The notes beneath the pieces were generated by a model that was given only the letters and a program-made list of their open reading frames with translations, made no database searches and was not told the origin of the DNA. DNA of 64,000 nucleotides from contig NW_024037051.1 of assembly GCF_015706575.1 (NCBI RefSeq), positions 2,288,600-2,352,599 of the forward strand, written 5' to 3'. The stretch is from Patiria miniata. Lineage: Eukaryota; Echinodermata; Asteroidea; Valvatida; Asterinidae. Both the position numbers and the translations under genes were made by a program. Below are positions 17,085 to 31,500 of this stretch, one piece after another; position 1 is the stretch's first letter; each line of letters begins with the position of its first letter.

Positions 17085-17302
17085 GTAATTCAGTCAACTC
17101 TGAAGAGAATTGTCAAAGATAACCAACCTTACTTTTAGATGTACTAGTTACTAGTTTGTGTTGCTATATAACAGCAATATGACAATGCATAGGTTCTTTG
17201 AAGGCACCGCGCGCAAGATGTCGCAAATACACGTACAACTATATCAATATTTTTGTAGAGCTACCCATTTGGTAACGAGACAAGTGTTCACTTTCATTTC
17301 AG

Positions 17303-17530
17303 TGTGATGAACATCTTCAGCAAGAACACGTCTACTACAGCGGCCTGCGGGTATCCAACACCATCTCCCCGGCCCAGCTGAAATTCGTGAGGACAGGTAC
17401 GTTTCTGGAGCTAAGGGACTTTAGGGTGGCCATGACAACGGCTTCTGTCATGCAGTACAAGACGCCCCGTAAGCTGAGGACGCAGGAGCACGTGATTTGG
17501 ATGATGGAGCGAGTGATTGAGATTAAATAA
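17303..17530 (+). CDS. GH3 copy B, exon 7 and stop
   Basis: 228 nt from the acceptor TTTCATTTCAG to TAA. It keeps YKTPRKLRTQEHVIWMMERV but differs from copy A at about 36 positions, many non-synonymous. Confidence 0.8.
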   Translation, partial: CDEHLQQEHVYYSGLRVSNTISPAQLKFVRTGTFLELRDFRVAMTTASVMQYKTPRKLRTQEHVIWMMERVIEIK

Positions 17531-17682
17531 AGAGGTATAATTGTGAAAGCTTAAAAAGCTAGTTAGGCATGCATGTATATCTCGAACACTCGGGAAAAAG
17601 ATATTCTGATTAACTAGCCAGCTGATGTGTATGTATTGTCTGGTCACACAAAATCTGCCCAAATGCCTCCTACATGGACTAC

Positions 17683-17688
17683 AATAAA
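17683..17688 (+). terminator. Polyadenylation signal AATAAA, GH3 copy B
   Basis: AATAAA about 150 bp after the TAA stop. Confidence 0.5.
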
Positions 17689-17828
17689 TCAGAACACCCC
17701 CCCCCCACTTTTATAGGCAAGAACCGTCGACCCAAACCGATACTCGAGTAACAGAACTAATCTAATTTCGAAACCACACTTTATAATTGGTACTTTCTGA
17801 ACGCTTGTGGGAAGCAACTGCCACAGAG

Positions 17829-18317
17829 GTTAAAGAGGTTGTGAAATGCTCGAAGACATTTCCGTCATTTTTCGGGTATATGTAGCCTAAGGTGTGATGA
17901 GATAAAACCGACTATTGTGTCTGTCATGAAATGAGTACATAAGGTACTTTTGAGAGCTGTTTTTTAGGTCCTGTTTCGACCCGAACGTGCAATTTGTGTA
18001 AAAGTCGTCGTTGGGGGCAGCAAACAAAACATATATTAAATCGTGACGTAATAAACAGGACTTCCGATGCAGCGTAGTATAAACGAGTCCTGTTTATTAC
18101 GTCAGGATTTACTATGTTTTGTTTGCTGCCCCCAACGACGACTTTTACACAAATTGCACGTTCGGGTCGAAACAGGACTCGAAGAACAGCTCTCGAAAGT
18201 ACCTTTTGTACTCATTTCATGACAGACACAATAGTCATTTTTATTTCATCACACCTTAGGCTACATATACCCGAAAACTGACGGAAATATCTTCGAGCAT
18301 TCCACAACCTCTTTAAC
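17829..18317. repeat. Foldback hairpin, arms about 230 bp
   Basis: The left arm from GTTAAAGAGGTTGTG (17829) pairs with the right arm ending CCTCTTTAAC (18317). The inner stems close on GACGTAATAAACAGGACT and its complement, with a loop of about 25 bases near 18073. Arm identity is high. No coding content; probably a foldback-type element or a recent inverted duplication. Confidence 0.75.
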
Positions 18318-19579
18318 AACAGACACACATGCATGGTCCTTGGAAACAAGCACTTGGTACAGCAGCCGAGACCTTTTTTTGAGACCTGTTCAGACCTGAA
18401 TATTTGTGTCAATTGTTTACAGTTTTAAGGACACTTAAGTCTATCAATTAGCCTATAGAGCGAACCATTTATTCTCATAACCGAAACGTCATTTTAGTGT
18501 TAACATTTAACATTAAATTTATTTTTTTTTTTTTTTTGGTATCTCGCAGAGATATTTAAAGACCAACTTTAGCATAAAATGTTCATATCTAACACTTATG
18601 ACCAATGCACTAATTGTAAGTCTTCATTTTAAAATTTTTTTTGTCACCGATAGCAGATACCTGATGTGATGTGATTACATCTGAATCAAAAGTTCATAGG
18701 AGACTATTATTACTGTTAAGCTGACACCACAATTATGTATTTACATGAAGCAAGACATACTTTTGTCTTCAAATCATATCTACGGGTTGATTGTGATATA
18801 ACTTAAAGATCAAACCAAATGATGTAGAGAAAGAAATATTATTTTTTAAAGTATTGTTGAGTAGCTAGAATTGAAATTTCATAAAATGTTTTGAGAACAT
18901 TTTTGTAATGTTTTTGACTGGTTTGACCTGTTCCAAACATTAGAGAATGGTTCATGAAGTCTTATGTACAGAAATATTTAAGAAAAAAACGAAAGCTGTG
19001 CTGTAATATTTCTTGGAAAACGTAGGTGATGAAGGGACAATTGTAGCTCATTTCGCTTAAAACCATACCTTTAAGGAGAGCAAGGAAATATATATCTATC
19101 CTTTTAAATGAGTACAAAGTATTTACAAGAAAAGTGTAGATAGAAACAGCGCATGGCTAGAAATGTGTGCAACAATATTTCACGGATTATTAAAGCTGCA
19201 GAGTATTTAAGATTCAGCATGGCGCATCTCTTTCAAGAGAAATGACCACTGTGTTATAAAGTCGCTTGTTTTTTGGGGAAAAAAGATCGTCAACCCTTGA
19301 TGCAAGATCCAGAATATTGAGTCGACAACCAACATTTTGTATGCATAAATAGAAGTTATTATGAGAAATGTTCATTTCACATTGAACACAATGTTACTTG
19401 GAAATATTGATTCTGATTAAGATGAAAAACAAACCAACATTAGTGGTGAACAATTCGTGTTTTCGTGTTTCCAACCCTATTATTGCTCCCTCCCATTGTT
19501 GAAAATTAAACTACCCTTCAACAAAGTGCATGGTTCAATTGTCATTACTCATGTTGAACATGTCTACAGAACTGCTCTA
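18318..19579. other. Unannotated AT-rich DNA between hairpin and satellite
   Basis: About 1.26 kb with a T run near 18522. No coding exon, terminal repeat or satellite monomer is recognised. Confidence 0.5.
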
Positions 19580-22500
19580 AAGAATAGGATCAGAGAGGTT
19601 AGCCTTACATTTTTCATAAAATTTGGCTAAAATATGAATTTCTTTTTAATGATATATCTGTCCCTAAATCGAATTGGAAGGTGTTCGAGGGTCCCTTAGG
19701 AGTCTTTCCAGGAAGTTTGGAGCATTTTCATTTTTGACCAAAATTGGCAAACATTGCGAGGGGTTAGCCTTACATTTTTCATAAAATTTGGCTAAAATAT
19801 GAATTCCTTTTTAATGATATATATCTGTCCCTCAATTGAGTTGGAATGTGTTCGAGGATCCCTTCGGAATATTTCCAGGAAGTTTGGAGCGTTTTAATTT
19901 TTTGACCCAAATTGGCAAACATTGCAAGGGGTTAGCCTCACATTTTTCATAAAATTTGGCTAAAATATGAATTCCTTTTTAATGATATACTTGTCCCTAA
20001 ATCGAATTGGAATGTGTTCCAGGGTCCCCTAGGAGTCTTTCCAGGAAGTTTGGAGCATTTTTATTTTCTTGACCAAAATTGGCAAACATTGCGAGGGGTT
20101 AGCCTTACATTTGTCATACAATTTGGCTAAAATATGAATTTTTTTTTTAATGATATATCTGTCCCTAAATCGAATTGGAATGTGTTTGAGGGTCCCTTAG
20201 GAGTCTTTCCAGGAAGTTTGGAGCATTTTCATTTTTTGACCAAAATTGGCAAACATTGCGAGGGGTTAGCCTTACATTTTTCATAAAATTTGGCTAAAAT
20301 ATGAATTCCTTTTTAATGATATATATCTGTCCCTAAATCGAATTGGAATGTGTTCGAGGTTCCCTTAGGAGTCTTTCCAGGAAGTTTGGAGCGTTTTAGT
20401 TTTTTGACCAAAATTGGCAAACATTGCAAGGGGTTAGCCTTACATTTTTCATAAAATTTGGCTAAAATATGAATTTCTTTTTAATGATATACCTGTCCCT
20501 AAATCGAGTGGGAATGTGTTCCAGGGTCCCTTAGGAGTCTTTCCAGGAAGTTTGGAGCATTTTCATTTTTTGACCAAAATTGGCAAACATTGCGATGGGT
20601 TAGCCTTACATTGTTCATAAAATTTGGCTAAAATATGAATTTCTTTTTAATGTTATATCTGTCCCTAAATCGAGTGGGAATGTGTTCCAGGGTCCCTTAG
20701 AGTCTTTCAAGGAAGTATGGAGCAATTTCAGTTTTTGACGAAAATTGACAAAAATTGCAAGGGGGTTAGCCTTACATTTTTCATAAAATTTGGCTCAAAT
20801 ATGAATTTCTTTTTAATGATATATCTGTCACTAAATCGAATTGGAATGTGTTCGAGGGTCCCTTAGGAGTCTTTCCAAGAAGTTTGAGCATTTTCATTTT
20901 TTGACCAAAATTGGCAAACATTGCGAGGGGTTAGCCTTACATTTTTCATAAAATTTGGCTAAAATATGAATTCCTTTTCATGATATATCTGTCCCTAAAT
21001 CGAGTGGGAATGTGTTTCAGGGTCCCTTAGGAGTCTTTCCAGGAAGTTTGAGCATTTTCATTTTTTGACAAAAATTGGCAAACACTGCAAGGGGTTAGCC
21101 TTACGTTTTTCATAAAATTTGGCTCAAATATGAATTTCTTTTTAATGATATATCTGTCCCTAAATCGAGTGGGAATGTGTTCGAGGGTCCCTTAGGAGTC
21201 TCTCCAGGAAGTTTGGAGCATTATTTGACCAAAATTGGCAAACATTGCAAGGGGTTAGCCTTACATTTTTCATAAAATTTGGCTAAAATATGAATTCCTT
21301 TTAATGATATATATCTGTCCCTCAATTGAGTTGGAATGTGTTCGAGGGTCCCTTCGGAATATTTCCAGGAAGTTTGGAGCGTTTTAATTTTTCGACCAAA
21401 ATTGGCAAACATTGCAAGGGGTTAGCCTTATATTTTTCATAAAATTTGGCTAAAATATGAATTTCTGTTTAATGATATACCTGTACCTAAATCGAGTGGG
21501 AATGTGTTCCAGGGTCCCCTAGGAGTCTTTCCAGGAAGTTTGGAGCATTTTCATTTTTTGACCAAAATTGGCCAACATTGCGAGGGGTTAGCCTTACATT
21601 TTTCATAAAATTTGGCTAAAATATGAATTTCTTTTTAATGATATATATCTGTCCCTAAATCGAATTGGAATGTGTTCGAGGTTCCCTTAGGAGTCTTCCA
21701 GGAAGTTTTGAGCGTTTTAATTTTTTGACCAAAATTGGCAAACATTGCGAGGGGTTAGCCTTACATTTTTCATAAAATTTGGCTAAAATATGAATTCCTT
21801 TTCATGATATATCTGTCCCTAAATCGAGTGGGAATGTGTTTCAGGGTCCCTTAGGAGTCTTTCCAGGAAGTTTGAGCATTTTCATTTTTTGACAAAAATT
21901 GGCAAACACTGCAAGGGGTTAGCCTTACGTTTTTCATAAAATTTGGCTCAAATATGAATTTCTTTTTAATGATATATCTGTCCCTAAATCGAGTGGGAAT
22001 GTGTTCGAGGGTCCCTTAGGAGTCTCTCCAGGAAGTTTGGAGCATTATTTGACCAAAAATGGCAAACATTGCAAGGGGTTAGCTTTACATTTTTCATAAA
22101 ATTGGGCTAAAATATGAATTTCTTTTTAATGATATACCTGTCCCTAAATCGAGTGGGAATGTGTTCCAGGGTACCTGAGGAGTCTTTCCAGGAAGTTTGG
22201 AGCATTTTCATTTTTTGACCCAAATTGGCAAACATTGCGATGGGTTAGCCTTACATTGTTTATAAAATTTGGCTAAAATATGAATTTCTTTTTAATAATA
22301 TATCTGTCACTAAATCGAGTTGGAATGTGTTCCAGGGTCCCTTAGAGTCTTTCAAGGAAGTATGGAGCAATTTCAGTTTTTGACGAACATTGACAAAAAT
22401 TGCAAGGGAGTTAGCCTTACATTTTTCATAAAATTTGGCTCAAATATGAATTTCTTTTTAATGATATATCTGTCACTAAATCGAATTGGAATGTGTTCGA

Positions 22501-25500
22501 GGGTCCCTTAGGAGTCTTTTCAGGAAGTTTGGAGCATTTTCATTTTTTGACCAAAATTGGCAAACATTGCGAGGGGTTAGCCTTACATTTTTCATAAAAT
22601 TTGGCTAAAATATGAATTCCTTTTCATGATATATCTGTCCCTAAATCGAGTGGGAATGTGTTTCAGGGTCCCTTAGGAGTCTTTCCAGGAAGTTTTGAGC
22701 GTTTTAATTTTTGACCAAAATTGGCAAACATTGCGAGGGGTTAGCCTTACATTTTTCATAAAATTTGGCTAAAATATGAATTCCTTTTCATGATATATCT
22801 GTCCCTAAATCGAGTGGGAATGTGTTTCAGGGTCCCTTAGGAGTCTTTCCAGGAAGTTTGAGCATTTTCATTTTTGACAAAAATTGGCAAACACTGCAAG
22901 GGGTTAGCCTTACGTTTTTCATAAAATTTGGCTCAAATATGAATTTCTTTTTAATGATATATCTGTCCCTAAATCGAGTGGGAATGTGTTCGAGGGTCCC
23001 TTAGGAGTCTCTCCAGGAAGTTTGGAGCATTATTTGACCAAAAATGGCAAACATTGCAAGGGGTTAGCTTACATTTTTCATAAAATTTGGCTAAAATATG
23101 AATTCCTTTTTAATGATATATATCTGTCCCTCAATTGAGTTGGAATGTGTTCGAGGGTCCCTTCGGAATATTTCCAGGAAGTTTGGAGCGTTTTAATTTT
23201 TCGACCAAAATTGGCAAACATTGCAAGGGGTAAGCCTTATATTTTTCATAAAATTTGGCTAAAATATGAATTTCTGTTTAATGATATACCTGTACCTAAA
23301 TCGAGTGGGAATGTGTTCCAGGGTCCCCTAGCAGTCTTTCCAGGAAGTTTGGAGCATTTTCATTTTTTGACCAAAATTGGCCAACATTGCGAGGGGTTAG
23401 CCTTACATTTTTCATAAAATTTGGCTAAAATATGAATTTCTTTTTAATGATATATATCTGTCCCTAAATCGAATTGGAATGTGTTGGAGGTTCCCTTAGG
23501 AGTCTTTCCAGGAAGTTTTGAGCGTTTTAATTTTTTGACCAAAATTGGCAAGCATTGCAAGGAGTTAGCCTTACATTTTTCATAAAATTTGGCTAAAATA
23601 TGAATTTCTTTTTAATGATATATCTGTCCCTAAATCGAGTGGGAATGTGTTCCAGGGTCCCTTAGGAGTCTTTCCAGGAAGTTTGGAGCATTTTCATTTT
23701 TTGACCTAAATTGGCAAACATTGCGATGGGTTAGCCTTACATTGTTCATAAAATTTGGCTAAAGTATGAATTTCTTTTTAATTATATATCTGTCACTAAA
23801 TCGAGTTGGAATGTGTTCCAGGCTCCCTTAGAGTCTTTCAAGGAAGTATGGAGCAATTTCAGTTTTTGACGAACATTGACAAAAATTGCAAGGGGGTTAG
23901 CCTTACATTTTTCATAAAATTTGGCTCAAATATGAATTTCTTTTTAATGATATATCTGTCCCTAAATCGAGTGGGAATGTGTTTCAGGGTCCCTTAGGAG
24001 TCTTTCCAGGAAGTTTGAGCATTTTCATTTTTTGACAAAAATTGGCAAACACTGCAAGGGGTTAGCCTTACGTTTTTCATAAAATTTGGCTCAAATATGA
24101 ATTTCTTTTTAATGATATATCTGTCCCTAAATCGAGTGGGAATGTGTTCCAGGGTCCCTTAGGAGTCTTTCCAGGAAGTTTGGAGCATTATTTGACCAAA
24201 ATTGGCAAACATTGCAAGGGGTTAGCCTTACATTTTTCATAAAATTTGGCTAAAAGATGAATTCCTTTTTAATGATATATATCTGTCCCTCAATTGAGTT
24301 GGAATGTGTTCGAGGGTCCCTTCGGAATATTTCCAGGAAGTTTGGAGCGTTTTAATTTTTCGACCAAAATTGGCAAACATTGCAAGGGGTTAGCCTTACA
24401 TTTTTCATAAAATTTGGCTAAAATATGAATTTCTTTTTAATGATATACCTGTCCCTAAATCGAGTGGGAATGTGTTCCAGGGTACCTGAGGAGTCTTTCC
24501 AGGAAGTTTGGAGCATTTTCATTTTTTGACCCAAATTGGCAAACATTGCGATGGGTTAGCCTTACATTGTTTATAAAATTTGGCTAAATTATGAATTTCT
24601 TTTTAATGATATATCTGTCACTAAATCGAGTTGGAATGTGTTCCAGGGTCCCTTAGAGTCTTTCAAGGAAGTATGGAGCAATTTCAGTTTTTGACGAACA
24701 TTGACAAAAATTGCAAGGGAGTTAGCCTTACATTTTTCATAAAATTTGGCTCAAATATGAATTTCTTTTTAATGATATATCTGTCACTAAATCGAATTGG
24801 AATGTGTTCGAGGGTCCCTTAGGAGTCTTTTCAGGAAGTTTGGAGCATTTTCATTTTTTGACCAAAATTGGCAAACATTGCGAGGGGTTAGCCTTACATT
24901 TTTCATAAAATTTGGCTAAAATATGAATTCCTTTTCATGATATATCTGTCCCTAAATCGAGTGGGAATGTGTTTCAGGGTCCCTTAGGAGTCTTTCCAGG
25001 AAGTTTGAGCATTTTCATTTTTTGACAAAAATTGGCAAACATTGCGAGGGGTTAGCCTTACATTTTTCATAAAATTTGGCTAAAATATGAATTCCTTTTC
25101 ATGATATATCTGTCCCTAAATCGAGTGGGAATGTGTTTCAGGGTCCCTTAGGAGTCTTTCCAGGAAGTTTGAGCATTTTCATTTTTTGACAAAAATTGGC
25201 AAACACTGCAAGGGGTTAGCCTTACGTTTTTCATAAAATTTGGCTCAAATATGAATTTCTTTTTAATGATATATCTGTCCCTAAATCGAGTGGGAATGTG
25301 TTCCAGGGTCCGTTAGGAGTCTTTCCAGGAAGTTTGGAGCATTATTTGACCAAAATTGGCAAACACTGCAAGGGGTTAGCCTTACGTTTTTCATAAAATT
25401 TGGCTCAAATATGAATTTCTTTTTAATGATATATCTGTCCCTAAATCGAGTGGGAATGTGTTCGAGGGTCCCTTAGGAGTCTCTCCAGGAAGTTTGGAGC

Positions 25501-28500
25501 ATTATTTGACCAAAAATGGCAAACATTGCAAGGGGTTAGCTTTACATTTTTCATAAAATTTGGCTAAAATATGAATTCCTTTTTAATGATATATATCTGT
25601 CCCTCAATTGAGTTGGAATGTGTTCGAGGGTCCCTTCGGAATATTTTCAGGAAGTTTGGAGCGTTTTCATTTTTCGACCAAAATTGGCAAACATTGCAAG
25701 GGGTTAGCCTTATATTTTTCATAAAATTTGGCTAAAATATGAATTTCTGTTTAATGATATACCTGTACCTAAATCGAGTGGGAATGTGTTCCAGGGTCCC
25801 CTAGGAGTCTTTCCAGGAAGTTTGGAGCATTTTCATTTTTTGACCAAAATTGGCAAACATTGCGAGGGGTTAGCCTTACATTTTTCATAAAATTTGGCTA
25901 AAATATGAATTCCTTTTTAATGATATATATCTGTCCCTAAATCGAATTGGAATGTGTTCGAGGTTCCCTTAGGAGTCTTTCCAGGAAGTTTGGAGCGTTT
26001 TAATTTTTTGACCAAAATTGGCAAACTTTGCAAGGGGTTAGCCTTACATTTTTCATAAAATTTGGCTAAAATATGAATTTCTTTTTAATGATATACCTGT
26101 CCCTAAATCGAGTGGGAATGTGTTCCAGGGTCCCTTAGGAGTCTTTCCAGGAAGTTTGGAGCATTATTTGACCAAAATTGGCAAACATTGCAAGGGGTTA
26201 GCCTTACATTTTTCATAAAATTTGGCTAAAATATGAATTCCTTTTAATGATATATATCTGTCCCTCAATTGAGTTGGAATGTGTTCGAGGGTCCCTTCGG
26301 AATATTTCCAGGAAGTTTGGAGCGTTTTAATTTTTCGACCAAAATTGGCAAACATTGCAAGGGGTTAGCCTTACATTTTTCATAAAATTTGGCTAAAATA
26401 TGAATTTCTTTTTAATGATATACCTGTCCCTAAATCGAGTGGGAATGTGTTCCAGGGTACCTGAGGAGTCTTTCCAGGAAGTTTGGAGCATTTTCATTTT
26501 TTGACCCAAATTGGCAAACATTGCGATGGGTTAGCCTTACATTGTTTATAAAATTTGGCTAAAATATGAATTTCTTTTTAATGATATATCTGTCACTAAA
26601 TCGAGTTGGAATGTGTTCCAGGGTCCCTTAGAGTCTTTCAAGGAAGTATGGAGCAATTTCAGTTTTTGACGAACATTGACAAAAATTGCAAGGGAGTTAG
26701 CCTTACATTTTTCATAAAATTTGGCTCAAATATGAATTTCTTTTTAATGATATATCTGTCACTAAATCGAATTGGAATGTGTTCGAGGGTCCCTTAGGAG
26801 TCTTTTCAGGAAGTTTGGAGCATTTTCATTTTTTGACCAAAATTGGCAAACATTGCGAGGGGTTAGCCTTACATTTTTCATAAAATTTGGCTAAAATATG
26901 AATTCCTTTTCATGATATATCTGTCCCTAAATCGAGTGGGAATGTGTTTCAGGGTCCCTTAGGAGTCTTTCCAGGAAGTTTGAGCATTTTCATTTTTTGA
27001 CAAAAATTGGCAAACATTGCGAGGGGTTAGCCTTACATTTTTCATAAAATTTGGCTAAAATATGAATTCCTTTTCATGATATATCTGTCCCTAAATCGAG
27101 TGGGAATGTGTTTCAGGGTCCCTTAGGAGTCTTTCCAGGAAGTTTGAGCATTTTCATTTTTTGACAAAAATTGGCAAACACTGCAAGGGGTTAGCCTTAC
27201 GTTTTTCATAAAATTTGGCTCAAATATGAATTTCTTTTTAATGATATATCTGTCCCTAAATCGAGTGGGAATGTGTTCCAGGGTCCGTTAGGAGTCTTTC
27301 CAGGAAGTTTGGAGCATTATTTGACCAAAATTGGCAAACACTGCAAGGGGTTAGCCTTACGTTTTTCATAAAATTTGGCTCAAATATGAATTTCTTTTTA
27401 ATGATATATCTGTCCCTAAATCGAGTGGGAATGTGTTCGAGGGTCCCTTAGGAGTCTCTCCAGGAAGTTTGGAGCATTATTTGACCAAAAATGGCAAACA
27501 TTGCAAGGGGTTAGCTTTACATTTTTCATAAAATTTGGCTAAAATATGAATTCCTTTTTAATGATATATATCTGTCCCTCAATTGAGTTGGAATGTGTTC
27601 GAGGGTCCCTTCGGAATATTTTCAGGAAGTTTGGAGCGTTTTCATTTTTCGACCAAAATTGGCAAACATTGCAAGGGGTTAGCCTTATATTTTTCATAAA
27701 ATTTGGCTAAAATATGAATTTCTGTTTAATGATATACCTGTACCTAAATCGAGTGGGAATGTGTTCCAGGGTCCCCTAGGAGTCTTTCCAGGAAGTTTGG
27801 AGCATTTTCATTTTTTGACCAAAATTGGCAAACATTGCGAGGGGTTAGCCTTACATTTTTCATAAAATTTGGCTAAAATATGAATTCCTTTTTAATGATA
27901 TATATCTGTCCCTAAATCGAATTGGAATGTGTTCGAGGTTCCCTTAGGAGTCTTTCCAGGAAGTTTGGAGCGTTTTAATTTTTTGACCAAAATTGGCAAA
28001 CTTTGCAAGGGGTTAGCCTTACATTTTTCATAAAATTTGGCTAAAATATGAATTTCTTTTTAATGATATACCTGTCCCTAAATCGAGTGGGAATGTGTTC
28101 CAGGGTCCCTTAGGAGTCTTTCCAGGAAGTTTGGAGCATTATTTGACCAAAATTGGCAAACATTGCAAGGGGTTAGCCTTACATTTTTCATAAAATTTGG
28201 CTAAAATATGAATTCCTTTTTAATGATATATATCTGTCCCTCAATTGAGTTGGAATGTGTTCGAGGGTCCCTTCGGAATATTTCCAGGAAGTTTGGAGCG
28301 TTTTAATTTTTCGACCAAAATTGGCAAACATTGCAAGGGGTTAGCCTTACATTTTTCATAAAATTTGGCTAAAATATGAATTTCTTTTTAATGATATACC
28401 TGTCCCTAAATCGAGTGGGAATGTGTTCCAGGGTACCTGAGGAGTCTTTCCAGGAAGTTTGGAGCATTTTCATTTTTTGACCCAAATTGGCAAACATTGC

Positions 28501-31500
28501 GATGGGTTAGCCTTACATTGTTTATAAAATTTGGCTAAAATATGAATTTCTTTTTAATGATATATCTGTCACTAAATCGAGTTGGAATGTGTTCCAGGGT
28601 CCCTTAGAGTCTTTCAAGGAAGTATGGAGCAATTTCAGTTTTTGACGAACATTGACAAAAATTGCAAGGGAGTTAGCCTTACATTTTTCATAAAATTTGG
28701 CTCAAATATGAATTTCTTTTTAATGATATATCTGTCACTAAATCGAATTGGAATGTGTTCGAGGGTCCCTTAGGAGTCTTTTCAGGAAGTTTGGAGCATT
28801 TTCATTTTTTGACCAAAATTGGCAAACATTGCGAGGGGTTAGCCTTACATTTTTCATAAAATTTGGCTAAAATATGAATTCCTTTTCATGATATATCTGT
28901 CCCTAAATCGAGTGGGAATGTGTTTCAGGGTCCCTTAGGAGTCTTTCCAGGAAGTTTGAGCATTTTCATTTTTTGACAAAAATTGGCAAACACTGCAAGG
29001 GGTTAGCCTTACGTTTTTCATAAAATTTGGCTCAAATATGAATTTCTTTTTAATGATATATCTGTCCCTAAATCGAGTGGGAATGTGTTCCAGGGTCCGT
29101 TAGGAGTCTTTCCAGGAAGTTTGGAGCATTATTTGACCAAAATTGGCAAGCATTGCAAGGTGTTAGCCTTACATTTTTCATAAAATTTGGCTAAAATATG
29201 AATTCCTTTTTAATGATATATATCTGTCCCTCAATTGAGTTGGAATGTGTTCGAGGGTCCCTTCGGAATATTTCCATGAAGTTTGGAGCGTTTTAATTTT
29301 TCGACCAAAATTGGCAAACATTGCAAGGGGTTACCCTTACATTTTTCATAAAATTTGGCTAAAATATGAATTTCTGTTTAATGATATACCTGTACCTAAA
29401 TCGAGTGGGAATGTGTTCCAGGGTCCCTTAGGAGTCTTTCCAGGAAGTTTGGAGCATTTTCATTTTTTGACCAAAATTGGCCAACATTGCGAGGGGTTAG
29501 CCTTACATTTTTCATAAAATTTGGCTAAAATATGAATTCCTTTTTAATGATATATATCTGTCCCTAAATCGAATTGGAATGTGTTCGAGGTTCCCTTAGG
29601 AGTCTTTCCAGGAAGTTTGGAGCGTTTTAATTTTTTGACCAAAATTGGCAAACTTTGCAAGGGGGTTAGCCTTACATTTTTCATAAAATTTGGCTCAAAT
29701 ATGAATTTCTTTTTAATGATATATCTGTCACTAAATCGAATTGGAATGTGTTCGAGGGTCCCTTAGGAATCTTCTCAGGAAGTTTGGAGCATTTTCATTT
29801 TTTGACCAAAATTGGCAAACATTGCGAGGGGTTAGCATTACATTCTTCATAAAATTTGGCTAAAATATGAATTCCTTTTCATGATATATCTGTCCCTATA
29901 TCGAGTGGGAATGTGTTTCAGAGTCCCTTAGGAGTCTTTCCAGGAAGTTTGAGCATTTTCATTTTTTGACAAAAATTGGCAAACACTGCAAGGGGTTAGC
30001 CTTACGTTTTTCATAAAATTTGGCTCAAATATGAATTTCTTTTTAATGATATATCCGTCCCAAAATCGAGTTGGAATGTGTTCCAGGGTCCCTTAGGAGT
30101 CTTTCCAGGAAGTTTGGAGCAATTTCATTTTTGACGAAAATTGACAAAAATTGCAAGGGGTTAAGCCTTAAATTTTTCATAAAATTTGGCTAAAATATGA
30201 ATTTCTTATTAATGATATATCTGTCCTTAAATCGAGTTGGAATGTGTTCCAGGGTCCCTTAGGAGTCTTTCCAGGAAGTTTGGAGCATTTTCATTTTTTG
30301 ACCAAAATTGGCAAACATTGCGATGGGTTAGCCTTACATTGTTCATAAAATTTGGCTAAAATATGAATTTCTTTTTAATGAAATATCTGTCCCTAAATCG
30401 AGTTGGAATGTGTTCCAGGGTCCCTTAGAGTCTTTCAAGGAAGTATGGAGCAATTTCAGTTTTTGACGAACATTGACAAAAATTGCAAGGGGGTTAGCCT
30501 TACATTTTTCATAAAATTTGGCTCAAATATGAATTTCTTTTTAATGATATATCTGTCACTAAATCGAATTGGAATGTGTTCGAGGGTCCCTTAGGAGTCT
30601 TTCCAGGAAGTTTGGAGCATTTTCATTTTTTGACCAAAATTGGCAAACATTGCGAGGGGTTAGCCTTACATTCTTCATAAAATTTGGCTAAAATATGAAT
30701 TCCTTTTCATGATATATCTGTCCCTAAATCGAGTGGGAATGTGTTTCAGGGTCCCTTAGGAGTCTTTCCAGGAAGTTTGAGCATTTTCATTTTTTGACAA
30801 AAATTGGCAAACACTGCAAGGGGTTAGCCTTACGTTTTTCATAAAATTTGGCTAAAATATGAATTTCTTTTTAATGATATATCTGTCCCTAAATCGAGTG
30901 GGAATGTGTTCCAGGGTCCCTTAGGAGTCTTTCCAGGAAGTTTGGAGCATTATTTGACCAAAATTGGCAAACATTGCAAGGGGTTAGCCTTACATTTTTC
31001 ATAAAATTTGGCTAAAATATGAATTCCTTTTTAATGATATATATCTGTCCCTCAATTGAGTTGGAATGTGTTCGAGGGTCCCTTCGGAATATTTCCATGA
31101 AGTTTGGAGCGTTTAAATTTTTCGACCAAAATTGGCAAACATTGCAAGGGGTTAGCCTTACATTTTTCATAAAATTTGGCTAAAATATGAATTTCTGTTT
31201 AATGATATACCTTTACCTAAATCGAGTGGGAATGTGTTCCAGGGTCCCTTAGGAGTCTTTCCAGGAAGTTTGGAGCATTTTCATTTTTTGACCAAAATTG
31301 GCAAACATTGCGAGGGGTTAGCCTTACATTTTTCATAAAATTTGGCTAAAATATGAATTCCTTTTTAATGATATATATCTGTCCCTAAATCGAATTGGAA
31401 TGTGTTCGAGGTTCCCTTAGGAGTCTTTCCAGGAAGTTTGGAGCGTTTTAATTTTTTGACCAAAATTGGCAAACTTTGCAAGGGGTTAGCCTTACATTTT

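Larger units (their letters stand above)
13771..17530 (+). pseudogene. GH3-domain protein gene, copy B (broken duplicate)
   Basis: Exons 13771-13891, 14670-15694, 15924-16062, 16752-16900, 17005-17084 and 17303-17530 (TAA), all with GT-AG borders and phases matching copy A. The N-terminus has two hydrophobic segments (FISSLLAAVFL and AAAVLLGISSLIAF), suggesting a signal anchor or membrane attachment. GH3 motif I (TSGTTGVGKK, 15062-15091) and motif II (YGGTE) are present. Two lesions are seen: a single T missing at about 15606 turns the frame to TGA at 15608-15610, and exon 4 with motif III is deleted with most of its flanks. Either would abolish normal adenylation. The first could be a sequencing error; the second is 226 bp and cannot be a simple base-call error. 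It may still be transcribed. A signal AATAAA follows at 17683. Confidence 0.8.
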
